From positions 1 through 41,203 of the forward strand of contig DATFRO010000053.1 of the NCBI GenBank assembly GCA_035263105.1: a stretch of 41,203 nucleotides of DNA. Direction: 5' to 3'. The translations under genes were made by a program, and so were the position numbers. Below are positions 33,609-41,203 of the stretch, in pieces (position 1 is the first letter of the stretch; each line of letters starts with the position of its first letter). The notes below the pieces were generated by a model. That model was given only the letters and a program-made list of their open reading frames with translations. It was not told the DNA's origin and did no database searches. Origin of the DNA: DATBVX01 sp035263105. Its GTDB lineage: Bacteria; Pseudomonadota; Gammaproteobacteria; Steroidobacterales; Steroidobacteraceae.

Positions 33609-34667
33609 TCAGCTCAGCAAGGCCGGATGCACGACTTTCCCGGCCATCACGTTGATGCCCTTGCGCAGGTCCGCATCCTCCTGCCAGTCGCCGTCCGCCA
33701 GCCGCCCCGCATAGGGCGCGATGGCCGCTGACAGGGCCTGCGATGAAGTACGCGGAACGGCACCGGGCATGTTCGTGACCGTGAAATGCGTGACTCCTTC
33801 CCAGACGTACGTCGGCGCGTCGTAGGTGGTCGGCCGGGTCGTTTCGACACAGCCGCCCTGGTCCACCGAAATGTCGACGATCACGCTTCCCGCTTGCATG
33901 TGCCGGACCATGTCGGCGCTGATGACGTGCGGCGCCCGCGCACCGGTAACGAGGACCGCGCCTACGACGATGTCTGCATTACGGACCGCATCCGCCACAT
34001 CCGCAGTGTGCGGATAGAGGCCAGTCACATTCGCACCGATTTCACGCGCCGCGACCAGCTTGTCGCGATCCTTGTCGAACACGACGACGTCCGCGCCCAG
34101 GCCCGCCGCGACGATGGCTGCATTGCCGCCGGCGACGCCTCCGCCGAGGATGACCACACGTCCGCGTCGCGCCGCCGGCACGCCGCCGAGCAGGATCCCC
34201 TTGCCCCCTTGCGGCTGATGCAGCAGGCAGGTCGCGATCTGGATCGACAGGCGCCCGGCGATGTCGCTCATCGGCGCCAGCAGCGGCAGGCGGCCGAACT
34301 CGTCCTCGACCGTCTCGAAGGCGACGGCGGTGAGCCCGATGTCGCACAGGCGGCGCGTGAGATCGGGAAGCGCGGCGAGATGCAGGTAGCAGAACAGCAG
34401 GTGATCCTTGCGCAACAGGCCGAGGTCGGCCTCGACCGGCTCCTTGACCTTCACGATCATCTGCGCGCCGCCGTAGACCTCGCGCGCCGACGGCTGGATC
34501 TTCACGCCGATGTCGCGGTAGTGCTGATCGGTGTAGCCGCTCTTCTCGCCCGCGCCCGCCTCGACGAACACCTCGTGGCCGTTGCGCACCAGTTCGGCAC
34601 AGGCCGCCGGCACCAGGCCCACGCGGCCCTCGCGCGGCTTCAGTTCGCGCGGAATTCCAATTCGCAT
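33609..34667 (-). CDS. ald: Alanine dehydrogenase
   Basis: About 352 aa from the ATG of MRIGIPREL, preceded by AAGGAG; a longer in-frame start would add 24 unrelated residues. It interconverts L-alanine and pyruvate plus ammonia with NAD. PREGRVGLVPAACAELVRNGHEVFVEAGAGEKSGYTD, MIVKVKEPV (catalytic Lys), LLFCYLHLAALPDL (catalytic His) and the Rossmann motif VILGGGVAGGNAAIVAAGLGADV are present. The C-terminus is about 20 residues shorter than the usual 371 aa. It is divergent from trxB across a 156-bp control region. Confidence 0.95.
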   Translation of the reverse strand: MRIGIPRELKPREGRVGLVPAACAELVRNGHEVFVEAGAGEKSGYTDQHYRDIGVKIQPSAREVYGGAQMIVKVKEPVEADLGLLRKDHLLFCYLHLAALPDLTRRLCDIGLTAVAFETVEDEFGRLPLLAPMSDIAGRLSIQIATCLLHQPQGGKGILLGGVPAARRGRVVILGGGVAGGNAAIVAAGLGADVVVFDKDRDKLVAAREIGANVTGLYPHTADVADAVRNADIVVGAVLVTGARAPHVISADMVRHMQAGSVIVDISVDQGGCVETTRPTTYDAPTYVWEGVTHFTVTNMPGAVPRTSSQALSAAIAPYAGRLADGDWQEDADLRKGINVMAGKVVHPALLS

Positions 34668-34690
34668 GTGAGAGCTCCTTGGTCGCTTTG

Positions 34691-34790
34691 CCGGACCGGG
34701 CGATTCACTTACCATTGAATGCGCAACTTGCGCACTCATTCATCTGGTGTGGATGCGAGCTGCCGGCTGAGCGCCGACTTTCCGGTCCGG
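34691..34790. promoter_or_regulatory. Repeat-rich ald/trxB divergent control region
   Basis: TGCGCAACTTGCGCA (34720-34734) is a perfect 15-bp palindrome midway between the divergent genes and a probable operator. It is flanked by CCGGACCGG (34691-34699) and CCGGTCCGG (34782-34790), exact reverse complements 82 bp apart. Each is followed by a related tail (gcgATTCACTTA and taaATCAAGTA), giving two near-direct copies of about 20 bp. An Lrp/AldR-type regulator is a natural candidate for ald, but no such gene is nearby. Confidence 0.45.
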
Positions 34791-34823
34791 TAAATCAAGT
34801 AGGAAAATTGGGGCGAATTATAC

Positions 34824-35783
34824 ATGTCGGGACACAGCCGGCTCATCATCCTTGGCTCCGGGCCTGCTGGCTACAGCGCGGCCGTGTACGCCGCGCGCGC
34901 CAATCGCAAACCGACGCTGATCACCGGGATCGAACAAGGCGGCCAGCTGATGACCACGACCGACGTGGACAACTGGCCGGGCGATATCGAGGGCCTGCAG
35001 GGCCCGCAACTCATGGAGCGCATGCGCAAACATGCCGAGCGCTTCGCCACCGACATCGTGTTCGATCACATCAACGCCGTCGATCTGAACCGCAGGCCCT
35101 TTCACCTGCGCGGCGATGCCGGCACCTACACCTGCGACGCGCTGATCATTGCGACGGGCGCCTCCGCCCGCTATCTCGGCCTGCCTTCGGAAGAGCAGTT
35201 TCGCGGCAAGGGCGTCTCTGCCTGTGCGACCTGCGATGGATTTTTCTACAAAGGAAAGAAAGTCGCGGTGATCGGCGGCGGCAACACGGCAGTGGAAGAG
35301 GCGCTCTACCTGACCAACATCGCCTCGCACGTGACGCTCGTGCACCGGCGCGATCGGCTGCGCGCGGAGAAAATCCTGCAGGACCGGCTGTTCGAGCGCG
35401 AGCGCGCCGGCAAGGTGTCGATCCGCTGGAACCACGTGGTGGAACAGATCGTCGGCGATGCATCGGGTGTCACCGGGCTCGAGATCCAGGGGACCGATGC
35501 GCGAGGCAAGGAACGCCTGGAACTCGATGGCGTGTTCATCGCCGTCGGCCACACGCCCAATACGCAGCTCTTCGAGGGTCAGCTCGCGATGCGCGGTGGC
35601 TACATCACCGTCAAGACGGGCCTCGAGGGCGAAGCGACCGCAACCAGCGTCCCCGGAGTGTTTGCCGCGGGCGACGTGGCGGATCATGTGTACCGGCAGG
35701 CGGTGACCTCCGCAGGGACCGGTTGCATGGCGGCCCTCGACGCCGACAAGTACCTAGAGCGGTTTGATGCACGGGAGCCATGA
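34824..35783 (+). CDS. trxB: Thioredoxin reductase
   Basis: 319 aa, standard low-molecular-weight type. FAD-binding LIILGSGPAGYSAAVYAARANRKP opens the protein. The redox disulfide is C134-A-T-C137 (CATCDGFFYKGK), NADPH binding is VAVIGGGNTAVEEALYL, and GVFAAGDVADHVYRQAVTSAGTGCMAALDADKYL closes the FAD domain. It reduces thioredoxin with NADPH. The stop overlaps the next gene by ATGA. A TATACA stretch abuts the start codon, but that is too close to be a normal -10. Confidence 0.98.
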   Translation: MSGHSRLIILGSGPAGYSAAVYAARANRKPTLITGIEQGGQLMTTTDVDNWPGDIEGLQGPQLMERMRKHAERFATDIVFDHINAVDLNRRPFHLRGDAGTYTCDALIIATGASARYLGLPSEEQFRGKGVSACATCDGFFYKGKKVAVIGGGNTAVEEALYLTNIASHVTLVHRRDRLRAEKILQDRLFERERAGKVSIRWNHVVEQIVGDASGVTGLEIQGTDARGKERLELDGVFIAVGHTPNTQLFEGQLAMRGGYITVKTGLEGEATATSVPGVFAAGDVADHVYRQAVTSAGTGCMAALDADKYLERFDAREP

Positions 35784-36982
35784 CCGCTTCACGACCAGAT
35801 CCCGCATCGCCCAGGCACCGGTCGCGCATTCTCTCCAGCATCGATGAGATTCCGGCCGCGCAATGGAATGCGCTGCTCGACGATGACGCCCTGTTCGTGC
35901 GCCACGAATTCCTGGCCGCGCTCGAGCATCAGTCCTGCGTCGGCGCCCAGAGCGGCTGGACGCCCTGTCACCTCGTGCTCAGCGATTCGCGCGGCGAGCT
36001 GTGCGCCGCGCTGCCGCTCTACCGCAAGCTGCATTCCTGGGGCGAGTTCGTGTTCGACTTCGCGTGGGCGCAGGCGTACGCCCGCAGCGGTCTGCAGTAC
36101 TACCCGAAGCTCGTGGCAGCGGTGCCCTTCACACCGGCGAGCGGGCCGCGATTGCTGGTCGCAGCGGGTCCGATGCAAGCCGCGTGGCGCCGCGAACTGG
36201 TGCGCGCCGCGCTCGCCATGGCCGCGGACGAAGGCGCTTCCTCGTTGCACGTGCTGTTCGCGGAGAAGACTCAGGCCGACGCGCTCGCCGCCGACGGTTT
36301 CCTGTTGCGCCGGGACTGCCAGTTCCACTGGCACAATCGCGGCTATCGCAGCTTCGATGAGTTCCTGGGGCGCTTCACCGCGGAGAAGCGCAAGAAGGTC
36401 CGCCGCGAACGCCGCCGCATCAGCGATGCGGGCGTTCAATTCCGTACCCTGCAGGGGGCGCAGATCGATCGGCGGCTGTGGCGCACCCTGTACGGCTTCC
36501 ATGCCGACACGTTCCTGCGGCACGGTCACACACCCTACCTCAGCCTCGGGTTCTTCCTGGAGATCGCCGAGCGCCTGCCCGACAACATCGTGATCCAGCT
36601 CGCCGAGCATCGCTCGCAGCCGGTCGCGGCAGCCATCTGCTTTCGCAGTTCGAGCACGCTCTACGGCCGCTACTGGGGTGCAAGCGGCGACTTCCACAGC
36701 CTGCATTTCGAGGCCTGCTATCACCAGGGGATCGATTACTGCATCCGCGAGGGATTGACGCGCTTCGAGCCAGGCACCCAGGGCGAGCACAAGGTGAGCC
36801 GCGGCTTCGAGCCGACGCTCACCTGGTCCTCCCACTGGATCGCGCATCCGCAGTTCGCGCGCGCCATCGCGCAATTCCTGCAACGCGAAGCCGAGGCCAT
36901 CGATGACTATGCCGCGGAAGTCGATGCGCACGTTCCGTATCGCCGTTCGTCGCGGGTGGATGTCGCCGACCACGGACCATGA
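35780..36982 (+). CDS. DUF482/FemAB-like GNAT-fold acyltransferase
   Basis: 400 aa. IPAAQWNALLDDDALFVRHEFLAALEHQSCVG, WTPCHLVLSD, LPLYRKLHSWGEFVFDFAWAQAYARSGLQYYPKLVAAVPFTPASGPRLLV, FTAEKRKKVRRERRRI, and FEPGTQGEHKVSRGFEPTLTWSSHWI are hallmarks of PF04339, annotated as peptidogalycan biosynthesis/GNAT. The biochemical role is not established. It lies between trxB and aat with ATGA overlaps at both ends, so it may be coupled to N-end-rule or envelope functions, but this is only context. Confidence 0.85.
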   Translation: MTASRPDPASPRHRSRILSSIDEIPAAQWNALLDDDALFVRHEFLAALEHQSCVGAQSGWTPCHLVLSDSRGELCAALPLYRKLHSWGEFVFDFAWAQAYARSGLQYYPKLVAAVPFTPASGPRLLVAAGPMQAAWRRELVRAALAMAADEGASSLHVLFAEKTQADALAADGFLLRRDCQFHWHNRGYRSFDEFLGRFTAEKRKKVRRERRRISDAGVQFRTLQGAQIDRRLWRTLYGFHADTFLRHGHTPYLSLGFFLEIAERLPDNIVIQLAEHRSQPVAAAICFRSSSTLYGRYWGASGDFHSLHFEACYHQGIDYCIREGLTRFEPGTQGEHKVSRGFEPTLTWSSHWIAHPQFARAIAQFLQREAEAIDDYAAEVDAHVPYRRSSRVDVADHGP

Positions 36983-37665
36983 GCCCGGTTTACTGGCTGA
37001 GCCGGGCGGGAACACCGTGGTTTCCTCCGGCATCCGAGGCTCTCAAGGAACCTGACGGCCTGCTGGCCGCGGGCGGCGATCTCTCCGTCGAACGCCTGCT
37101 CGCTGCCTACGAGCACGGCATCTTCCCCTGGTACGCGCCCGGTCAGCCGGTGCTCTGGTGGTCACCGGATCCGCGCGCCGTGCTCTACCCGAAGGAGCTG
37201 CGCGTATCACGCAGCCTGCAAAAACGCGTGCGCAACGGCGGCCTGGTCACGCGCCTGGACAGTGACTTCGCCGCAGTGATACGCGCGTGCGCGGCGCCGC
37301 GCGCATCGGATGCGGGGACGTGGCTGACCGAGGAAATGATCGAGGCGTACCAGAAGCTGCACGCGCTCGGCCACGCACACAGTGTCGAGACATGGCAAGG
37401 CGAACAGCTGGTGGGCGGACTCTACGGCGTGTGCCTCGGGCGGATTTTTTTTGGCGAGTCGATGTTCAGCCGCGAGACCGACGCCTCCAAAGTGGCGCTC
37501 ATCCGGCTCGTGCACGAATGTCAACAACGCGAGGTCGTGCTCATCGACTGCCAGGTGACGTCCCGGCATTTGCAGAGCCTCGGGAGCCGCCCGATCAGCC
37601 GCAGCGCCTTTCTGGGCCTGCTCAAGGAGCACTGCCGGCCGCTCCATCCGGGACGCTGGGAATAG
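36979..37665 (+). CDS. aat: Leucyl/phenylalanyl-tRNA-protein transferase
   Basis: 228 aa. FPPASEALKEPDGLLAAGGDLSVERLLAAYEHGIFPWYAPGQPVLWWSPDPRAVLYP is the family signature, with HSVETWQGEQLVGGLYGVCLGRIFFGESMFSRETDASKVAL and DCQVTSRHLQSLGSRPISR in the GNAT-like core. It adds Leu or Phe to proteins with basic N-termini, marking them for ClpAP. Starts by ATGA overlap with the preceding gene. A GGCGTC/GACGCC hairpin (37694-37709) follows the stop, without a U-tract. Confidence 0.97.
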   Translation: MSPVYWLSRAGTPWFPPASEALKEPDGLLAAGGDLSVERLLAAYEHGIFPWYAPGQPVLWWSPDPRAVLYPKELRVSRSLQKRVRNGGLVTRLDSDFAAVIRACAAPRASDAGTWLTEEMIEAYQKLHALGHAHSVETWQGEQLVGGLYGVCLGRIFFGESMFSRETDASKVALIRLVHECQQREVVLIDCQVTSRHLQSLGSRPISRSAFLGLLKEHCRPLHPGRWE

Positions 37666-37723
37666 TGGAATCAGCAGGTTAGACCCTCCAGCGGGCGTCG
37701 GCTGACGCCGTCAGGCTGCCCCC

Positions 37724-37751
37724 TTTACGGACACAGGTGCGCCGGTATAAT
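37724..37751 (+). promoter_or_regulatory. Sigma-70 promoter of dksA-gluQ
   Basis: A perfect -10 TATAAT (37746-37751) is preceded at 16 bp by TTTACG (37724-37729), a fair -35. Transcription should start near 37758, leaving a leader of about 30 nt with GGAGG (37777-37781) 5 nt before the dksA ATG. Confidence 0.7.
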
Positions 37752-37786
37752 CGCGCCCTCTTTTTTAAAGGCTTCCGGAGGCACTG

Positions 37787-38572
37787 ATGCCTGCGAAACG
37801 CGCGCCGGCAAGGACGAAGGCGAAGAAAACCGCACCCCGCAAGGCGGCTCCCGTAAAGGCGAGCGCTCAGCTCAAGGCCAAGTCGCGCACCAAGGCGCAC
37901 GCCGCCGCCCGACCGGTGCCGGCAAAGAAAGCCGCACCGGTGAAGAAACCCGTCACTGCCTCGCCCGCTCGCGCGCACGCTCCCGCCGCCCGTCCGGCTG
38001 CGGCGACTGCGCATCGCCCCGCGGCGGACCTGAAGCTCAATCGCCTGCGTCCCGCGACGGCTTCCTTCGAGCCGCCGACACGGCTCGTGCCGCTGCCGAC
38101 CGATGGCGAGGACAACGACCTCGCCGATACCAGCCTGCTGGCCGGTCCACGCAATGTGCAGCCGTACATTGCGAAGCGCGGCGAGCAGTACATGAGCAAG
38201 GAGCAGCTCGACCACTTCCGCAACATCCTGCTGACCTGGAAGCGCGACCTGATGGAGGAAGTCGACCGCACCGTGCTGCACATGAAGGACGAGGCGGCGA
38301 ATTTCCCCGATCCCAACGATCGCGCCACGCAGGAGTCGGAGTTCAGTCTCGAGCTGCGCACCCGCGACCGCGAGCGCAAGCTGATTCGCAAGATCGAGGA
38401 AGCGCTGATGCGCATCGAGGACGGCTCGTACGGCTACTGCCTCGAGACCGGCGAGGAGATCGGCATCAAGCGCCTCGAGGCGCGTCCGGTGGCTACGCTG
38501 TGCGTCGAGGCACAGGAACGTCGCGAACGCCGTGAACGCCAGTACGGCGACCGGGACGATCGCTACCGCTAG
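37787..38572 (+). CDS. dksA: DksA-family RNA polymerase regulator, non-canonical Cys motif
   Basis: 261 aa, about 110 longer than E. coli DksA. Residues 1-80 are a Lys/Ala/Pro-rich tail resembling histone-H1-like sequence. The core (about 130-255) has the coiled coil DHFRNILLTWKRDLMEEVDRTVLHMKDEAANFPDPNDRATQESEFSLELRTRDRERKLIRKIEEAL with the tip Asp residues. The zinc-finger region reads C218-x2-T221-x17-C239-x2-A242 instead of four cysteines, so zinc binding should be lost, as in zinc-independent DksA2 proteins. It should act with ppGpp on rRNA and amino-acid promoters. The dksA-gluQ order is conserved in gammaproteobacteria. Confidence 0.93.
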   Translation: MPAKRAPARTKAKKTAPRKAAPVKASAQLKAKSRTKAHAAARPVPAKKAAPVKKPVTASPARAHAPAARPAAATAHRPAADLKLNRLRPATASFEPPTRLVPLPTDGEDNDLADTSLLAGPRNVQPYIAKRGEQYMSKEQLDHFRNILLTWKRDLMEEVDRTVLHMKDEAANFPDPNDRATQESEFSLELRTRDRERKLIRKIEEALMRIEDGSYGYCLETGEEIGIKRLEARPVATLCVEAQERRERRERQYGDRDDRYR

Positions 38573-38596
38573 CAAGGCAAGCTCCGAACAGGTTTC

Positions 38597-39526
38597 ATGA
38601 GCGCGACCGCGCCTCCGTATCGCGGCCGGTTCGCGCCCTCCCCGACCGGTCCACTGCATCTCGGCTCGCTGCTCGCTGCCGCCGGCAGCTATCTGCAGGC
38701 GCGCGCTCGCGGCGGCCAGTGGCTCCTTCGGGTCGAAGACCTCGACACACCGCGCGTGGTGCCCGGCGCCACGGAAGAAATCCTGCGCACCCTCGAGCTG
38801 TATGGATTCGAGTGGGACGGAGGTGTGGTTCGACAGAGCGAACGCCTCGCCCTCTATGGTGCGGCATTCGAAACGCTCGAGCGCGACGGGCTCGTCTTCG
38901 CCTGCTCGTGCAGTCGCAAGGAACTCGCGGCCCGGCAACCTGCGGCTGCGCTGGAAGAGGACACCTTCTATCCGGGCACCTGTCGCAATGGCGCGCAACA
39001 TCCCGAGCGACCTCTGGCGTACCGCTTTCGCGTGACCGACGCCGCCCTCGAGTTCGAGGACGGATTGCAGGGACGCTTTGCGCAGAACGTCGCCGACAGT
39101 ATCGGGGACTTCGTGATCCGCCGGCGCGACGGCCTCTTCGCCTACCAGCTCGCTGTCGTGGTGGACGACCACGAGCAGGGCATCACCGAAGTGGTGCGCG
39201 GCTGCGATCTGCTGAGTAACACGCCGCGCCAGATCCTGTTGCAGCAGGCACTCGGGATTGCGCGACCCGCCTACATGCACTTGCCGCTGCTCACCGAGGC
39301 GGACGGACGCAAGCTCTCCAAGTCGCGCCGCGCGGTCACGATCGCGAATCATCAGCCCGCGGCAGCGCTGTGGAGCGTGCTGCGCTGGTTGCGACAGGCG
39401 CCCCCGCCCGAACTGGCACGCGGCTCAGTCCGCGAGCTGTGGTCCTGGGCGATCCGGGCATGGAATCCCACAGCACTGCGCAACGCGCGCGAAATCGCTC
39501 TGGACGCAGTCCAACAGTCCACCTGA
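38597..39526 (+). CDS. gluQ: Glutamyl-Q tRNA(Asp) synthetase
   Basis: 309 aa, a GluRS catalytic fragment lacking the anticodon-binding domain. RFAPSPTGPLHLGSLLAA is the HIGH region, RVEDLDTPRVVPG follows, and KLSKSR is the KMSKS loop. The zinc site is CSCSRKEL with a downstream Tyr/Cys (YPGTCRNG). It attaches glutamate to queuosine in tRNA-Asp. It is 24 nt downstream of dksA and shares its promoter. Confidence 0.97.
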   Translation: MSATAPPYRGRFAPSPTGPLHLGSLLAAAGSYLQARARGGQWLLRVEDLDTPRVVPGATEEILRTLELYGFEWDGGVVRQSERLALYGAAFETLERDGLVFACSCSRKELAARQPAAALEEDTFYPGTCRNGAQHPERPLAYRFRVTDAALEFEDGLQGRFAQNVADSIGDFVIRRRDGLFAYQLAVVVDDHEQGITEVVRGCDLLSNTPRQILLQQALGIARPAYMHLPLLTEADGRKLSKSRRAVTIANHQPAAALWSVLRWLRQAPPPELARGSVRELWSWAIRAWNPTALRNAREIALDAVQQST

Positions 39527-39660
39527 CTCGCACGAAGAGATTTGGGTCCGCGGCGCGGATGGATTATCGTAGGCACCCTAAAACGTGCGCCGCCTGCCCG
39601 GGCGGTCAAGAGCCGATCGAACGGCCTCATCGCCCGGACTCTCGCCCGGGAGTGCCTGCG

Positions 39661-40176
39661 ATGAGCGAACCGCGAGTCATCAAGAAATATCCGAACCGGC
39701 GTCTCTATGACACCGTGGAGAGTCGCTACATCACGCTGGCGGACATCCGCCGGCTGGTGCTCGACAAGATCGACTTCGTCGTGATCGACAAGAAGTCCCA
39801 GGAGGACATCACGCGCAGCATCCTGCTGCAGGTGATCGCGGAGCAGGAGCACCAGGGCGAGCCGCTGATGAGCCAGGATTTCCTGTCGCAGGTGATCCGC
39901 TCCTACGGCGGCGCGATGCAGGGATTCGTCGGCAGCTATCTCGAGCAGAGCCTGAAGCTGTTCATGAGCCAGCAGCAGCAGGTGCGCGACCGCGTGAAGA
40001 GCATGGTGGGCGTCGATCCGGTCGAGACCGTCGCCAACCTCGCGCAGAAGAACTACGCGCGCTGGAAGTCGGTGCAGGACGACATCTTCAAGGCGCTGAT
40101 GAACGCGACGGGCCGGGCGCGCGCCGAGGCCGAGGACGGCGACGGCGGCGAGCACAAGCAGACGCCCGCAGCGTGA
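39661..40176 (+). CDS. phaR: Polyhydroxyalkanoate synthesis regulator PhaR
   Basis: 171 aa from ATG 39661, with GGGAG upstream. VIKKYPNRRLYDTVESRYITLADIRRLVLDKIDFVVIDKKSQEDITRSILLQVIAEQE is the PHB/PHA accumulation regulator DNA-binding domain (PF07879). A PHB_acc helix follows (LMSQDFLSQVIRSYGGAMQGFVGSYLEQSL). The acidic C-terminus is short. PhaR represses phasin genes and binds PHA granules. No phaC, phaP or phaZ is in the window. A weak promoter TTGGGT-17 bp-TATCGT (39542-39570) may serve it. Confidence 0.93.
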   Translation: MSEPRVIKKYPNRRLYDTVESRYITLADIRRLVLDKIDFVVIDKKSQEDITRSILLQVIAEQEHQGEPLMSQDFLSQVIRSYGGAMQGFVGSYLEQSLKLFMSQQQQVRDRVKSMVGVDPVETVANLAQKNYARWKSVQDDIFKALMNATGRARAEAEDGDGGEHKQTPAA

Positions 40177-40195
40177 GAACTACCCCAACCTCGGA

Positions 40196-40807
40196 ATGAC
40201 CGCGGCGCGCACGCCTCGCAGATCGCGCGTCTGGACTCTGGCGATTGGCACCCTGCTGACGGGCTGTTTCTCCCTTCCCGAATATCCCCGTGACTGGCCA
40301 CCGCTCCAGCGGCTGGGCGACGGGGACTGCCCGTCAATCGCCGGCGACTTCGAGAATCAACCCGCCGCCAAGAACGGCGGGCTTTGGACGGATCCGTCGG
40401 TCTCGGGCGAACTGGTGTCGTTCTTCTTTCCCCAGGCCGAACGCAATGCCGTGGAGCACGTCAGCTTCCAGACGGGTGCGTCGGACATCGCGATCACGCT
40501 CCATCTGCACAACGGCGACACGGTCGACCAAGCCTTCAAGCGTGAGCCGACGTGCAAGGACTCGATGCTGATAATCCCGCGGCCCGGTGGGACTGCGGTG
40601 GATCCGATCGCGCTCTCAGCGGTCACTAATCACGAATCGTATGCGCTGGGAATAGCAACCGACGGCTCGCTCGTCCTTGAGCCGCGCCACTTCGGAGGCG
40701 GCATCGCCGTGGTTTTGCCCTTCGCCGTGGTCGAACACGGCTGGGCGCGCTACAAGCCGTTCGCGCAATCAGATGCGCCTGCCAACAACGAGCATGATCA
40801 CGGTTGA
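40196..40807 (+). CDS. Hypothetical small lipoprotein
   Basis: 203 aa. A basic N-terminus then VWTLAIGTLLTGC gives a lipobox (LLTGC) with the Cys near residue 24, so the mature protein should be lipid-anchored. The rest has no family I recognise; SVSGELVSFFFPQAERNAVEHVSFQTGASDIAITLHLHNGDTVDQAFK suggests alternating beta strands, and the end is Asp/His-rich. It follows phaR by 19 nt and may share its transcript. The stop lies inside the first of two 19-bp tandem repeats. Confidence 0.65.
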   Translation: MTAARTPRRSRVWTLAIGTLLTGCFSLPEYPRDWPPLQRLGDGDCPSIAGDFENQPAAKNGGLWTDPSVSGELVSFFFPQAERNAVEHVSFQTGASDIAITLHLHNGDTVDQAFKREPTCKDSMLIIPRPGGTAVDPIALSAVTNHESYALGIATDGSLVLEPRHFGGGIAVVLPFAVVEHGWARYKPFAQSDAPANNEHDHG

Positions 40808-40838
40808 GTCGCAGCGACGCGGTTGAGGTGCAGCGACG
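40801..40838 (+). repeat. Two tandem 19-bp units
   Basis: CGGTTGAGTCGCAGCGACG (40801-40819) and CGGTTGAGGTGCAGCGACG (40820-40838) match at 17 of 19 positions. The first contains the TGA stop of the lipoprotein gene. A following GGCT...AGCC pair (about 40839-40862) may fold. Confidence 0.6.
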
Positions 40839-40884
40839 GCTTGCTCCTTTCGAGAACGAGCCTTAGGCGGACTGATGGCGAGCC

Positions 40885-40991
40885 TTCCAGGGAAGGTTGG
40901 TCCTTTCGGGACCGTGAAAAACAGGACGTTTTTCACGGAGCCTACAGGGATGTATTCACGGCGTTCCCGAAAGGACCAACCTTTCCTGGAA
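40885..40991. repeat. Large inverted repeat with nested hairpin between convergent genes
   Basis: 30-nt arms 40885-40914 and 40962-40991 are reverse complements at 28 of 30 positions; both contain the run AGGTTGGTCCTTTCGGGA. Nested inside, CCGTGAAAAA (40912-40921) and TTTTTCACGG (40929-40938) pair perfectly around a 7-nt loop. The A- and T-runs give a terminator-like shape on both strands, fitting convergent transcription with pnp. The inner segment 40940-40961 (CCTACAGGGATGTATTCACG) is unpaired. The copy-like structure suggests a dispersed intergenic palindromic element. Confidence 0.75.
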
Positions 40992-41001
40992 GTGCCGCGA
41001 G

Positions 41002-41203
41002 TCAGTTGACGTTGCGCATGCTCAGTCGGATGCGGCCTTGCCGATCGACCTCGAGCACCTTGACGCGGATGACGTCGCCTTCCTTGAGCTTGTCGCTGAC
41101 GCGCTCGACGCGCTCGTCGGAAATCTGCGAGATGTGCACCAGGCCGTCCTTGCCGGGCAGGATCGTCACGAACGCACCGAAATCCATCAGCCGCGCGACT
41201 TTG
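41002..41203 (-). CDS. pnp: Polyribonucleotide nucleotidyltransferase, C-terminal S1 domain (partial)
   Basis: Only the last 66 residues lie in the window; the gene continues past the right edge. KVARLMDFGAFV then ILPGKDGLVHISQISDERVERVSDKLKEGDVIRVKVLEVDRQGRIRLSM is the S1 RNA-binding domain of PNPase almost as in E. coli (RVEKVTDYLQ...VLEVDRQGRIRLS). Other S1 proteins are less likely given that ending. PNPase degrades RNA 3' to 5' in the degradosome. The tail ends soon after S1. Confidence 0.85.
   Translation of the reverse strand, partial: KVARLMDFGAFVTILPGKDGLVHISQISDERVERVSDKLKEGDVIRVKVLEVDRQGRIRLSMRNVN

Noticed and set aside
34813..34823. TATACA before trxB as the -10 promoter element
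   Set aside because: It touches the start codon, so transcription would begin inside the gene.
37694..37709. GGCGTC/GACGCC hairpin as the aat terminator
   Set aside because: Six-base-pair stem without a following U-run; mentioned with aat but not called separately.

Overview
The window is about 41 kb of GC-rich, gene-dense bacterial chromosome. It is most likely from a gammaproteobacterium near the Xanthomonadales, Nevskiales or Steroidobacterales. This placement is inferred from conserved neighbourhoods (ftsK-lolA-rarA-serS, trxB...aat, dksA-gluQ) and from a PhaR-type regulator that suggests polyhydroxyalkanoate storage. No insertion sequence, integrase, phage gene or CRISPR array was found. 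Non-ATG starts (TTG, GTG) and 4-nt stop/start overlaps are frequent.

Layout. (1) 47-3818: a membrane-anchored histidine phosphatase diverges from an emrR-emrA-emrB-like drug-efflux operon with a clear promoter and a 17-bp palindromic operator. (2) 4108-4410: apparent remnant of a XoxJ/MoxJ-type periplasmic binding protein. (3) 4625-11255: a signalling block with a CheB-CheR-PAS fusion, a PAS/GAF hybrid histidine kinase and a convergent stand-alone CheB carrying a Cys/His-rich tail. (4) 11510-16474: a glutathione S-transferase, a large poly-Gly lipoprotein, tRNA-Ser(TGA), a TPR-aspartyl/asparaginyl hydroxylase and a MAPEG protein. (5) 16543-25555: a heme-biosynthesis operon, Fur-like box then hemA-hemC/D-hemB-hemL-[histidine kinase-response regulator]-hemE-hemN, with nearly every junction overlapping. 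(6) 25556-27462: a 563-bp leader region with a sigma-54-like promoter and a GEMM-I (c-di-GMP class I) riboswitch, followed by a di-heme cytochrome of the DUF1111 family. (7) 27506-34667, minus strand: serS, rarA, a VanZ-like gene, lolA, ftsK and ald. (8) 34824-40807, plus strand: trxB, a DUF482-like acyltransferase, aat, dksA, gluQ, phaR and a small lipoprotein. (9) 40801-41203: tandem and inverted repeats, then the C-terminal end of pnp on the minus strand.

The most interesting part is 16.5-27.5 kb. A complete run of heme genes from glutamyl-tRNA to coproporphyrinogen oxidation encloses its own two-component system. It has a divergent short HemA and a HemC fused to a HemD-like domain. Directly downstream, a c-di-GMP riboswitch precedes a heme-containing periplasmic enzyme. 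The arrangement resembles, from memory, the Leptospira heme locus with its HemKR regulators. This suggests heme supply is controlled by iron, by a membrane signal and, for one consumer, by c-di-GMP. The regulatory links are inferred from sequence only.
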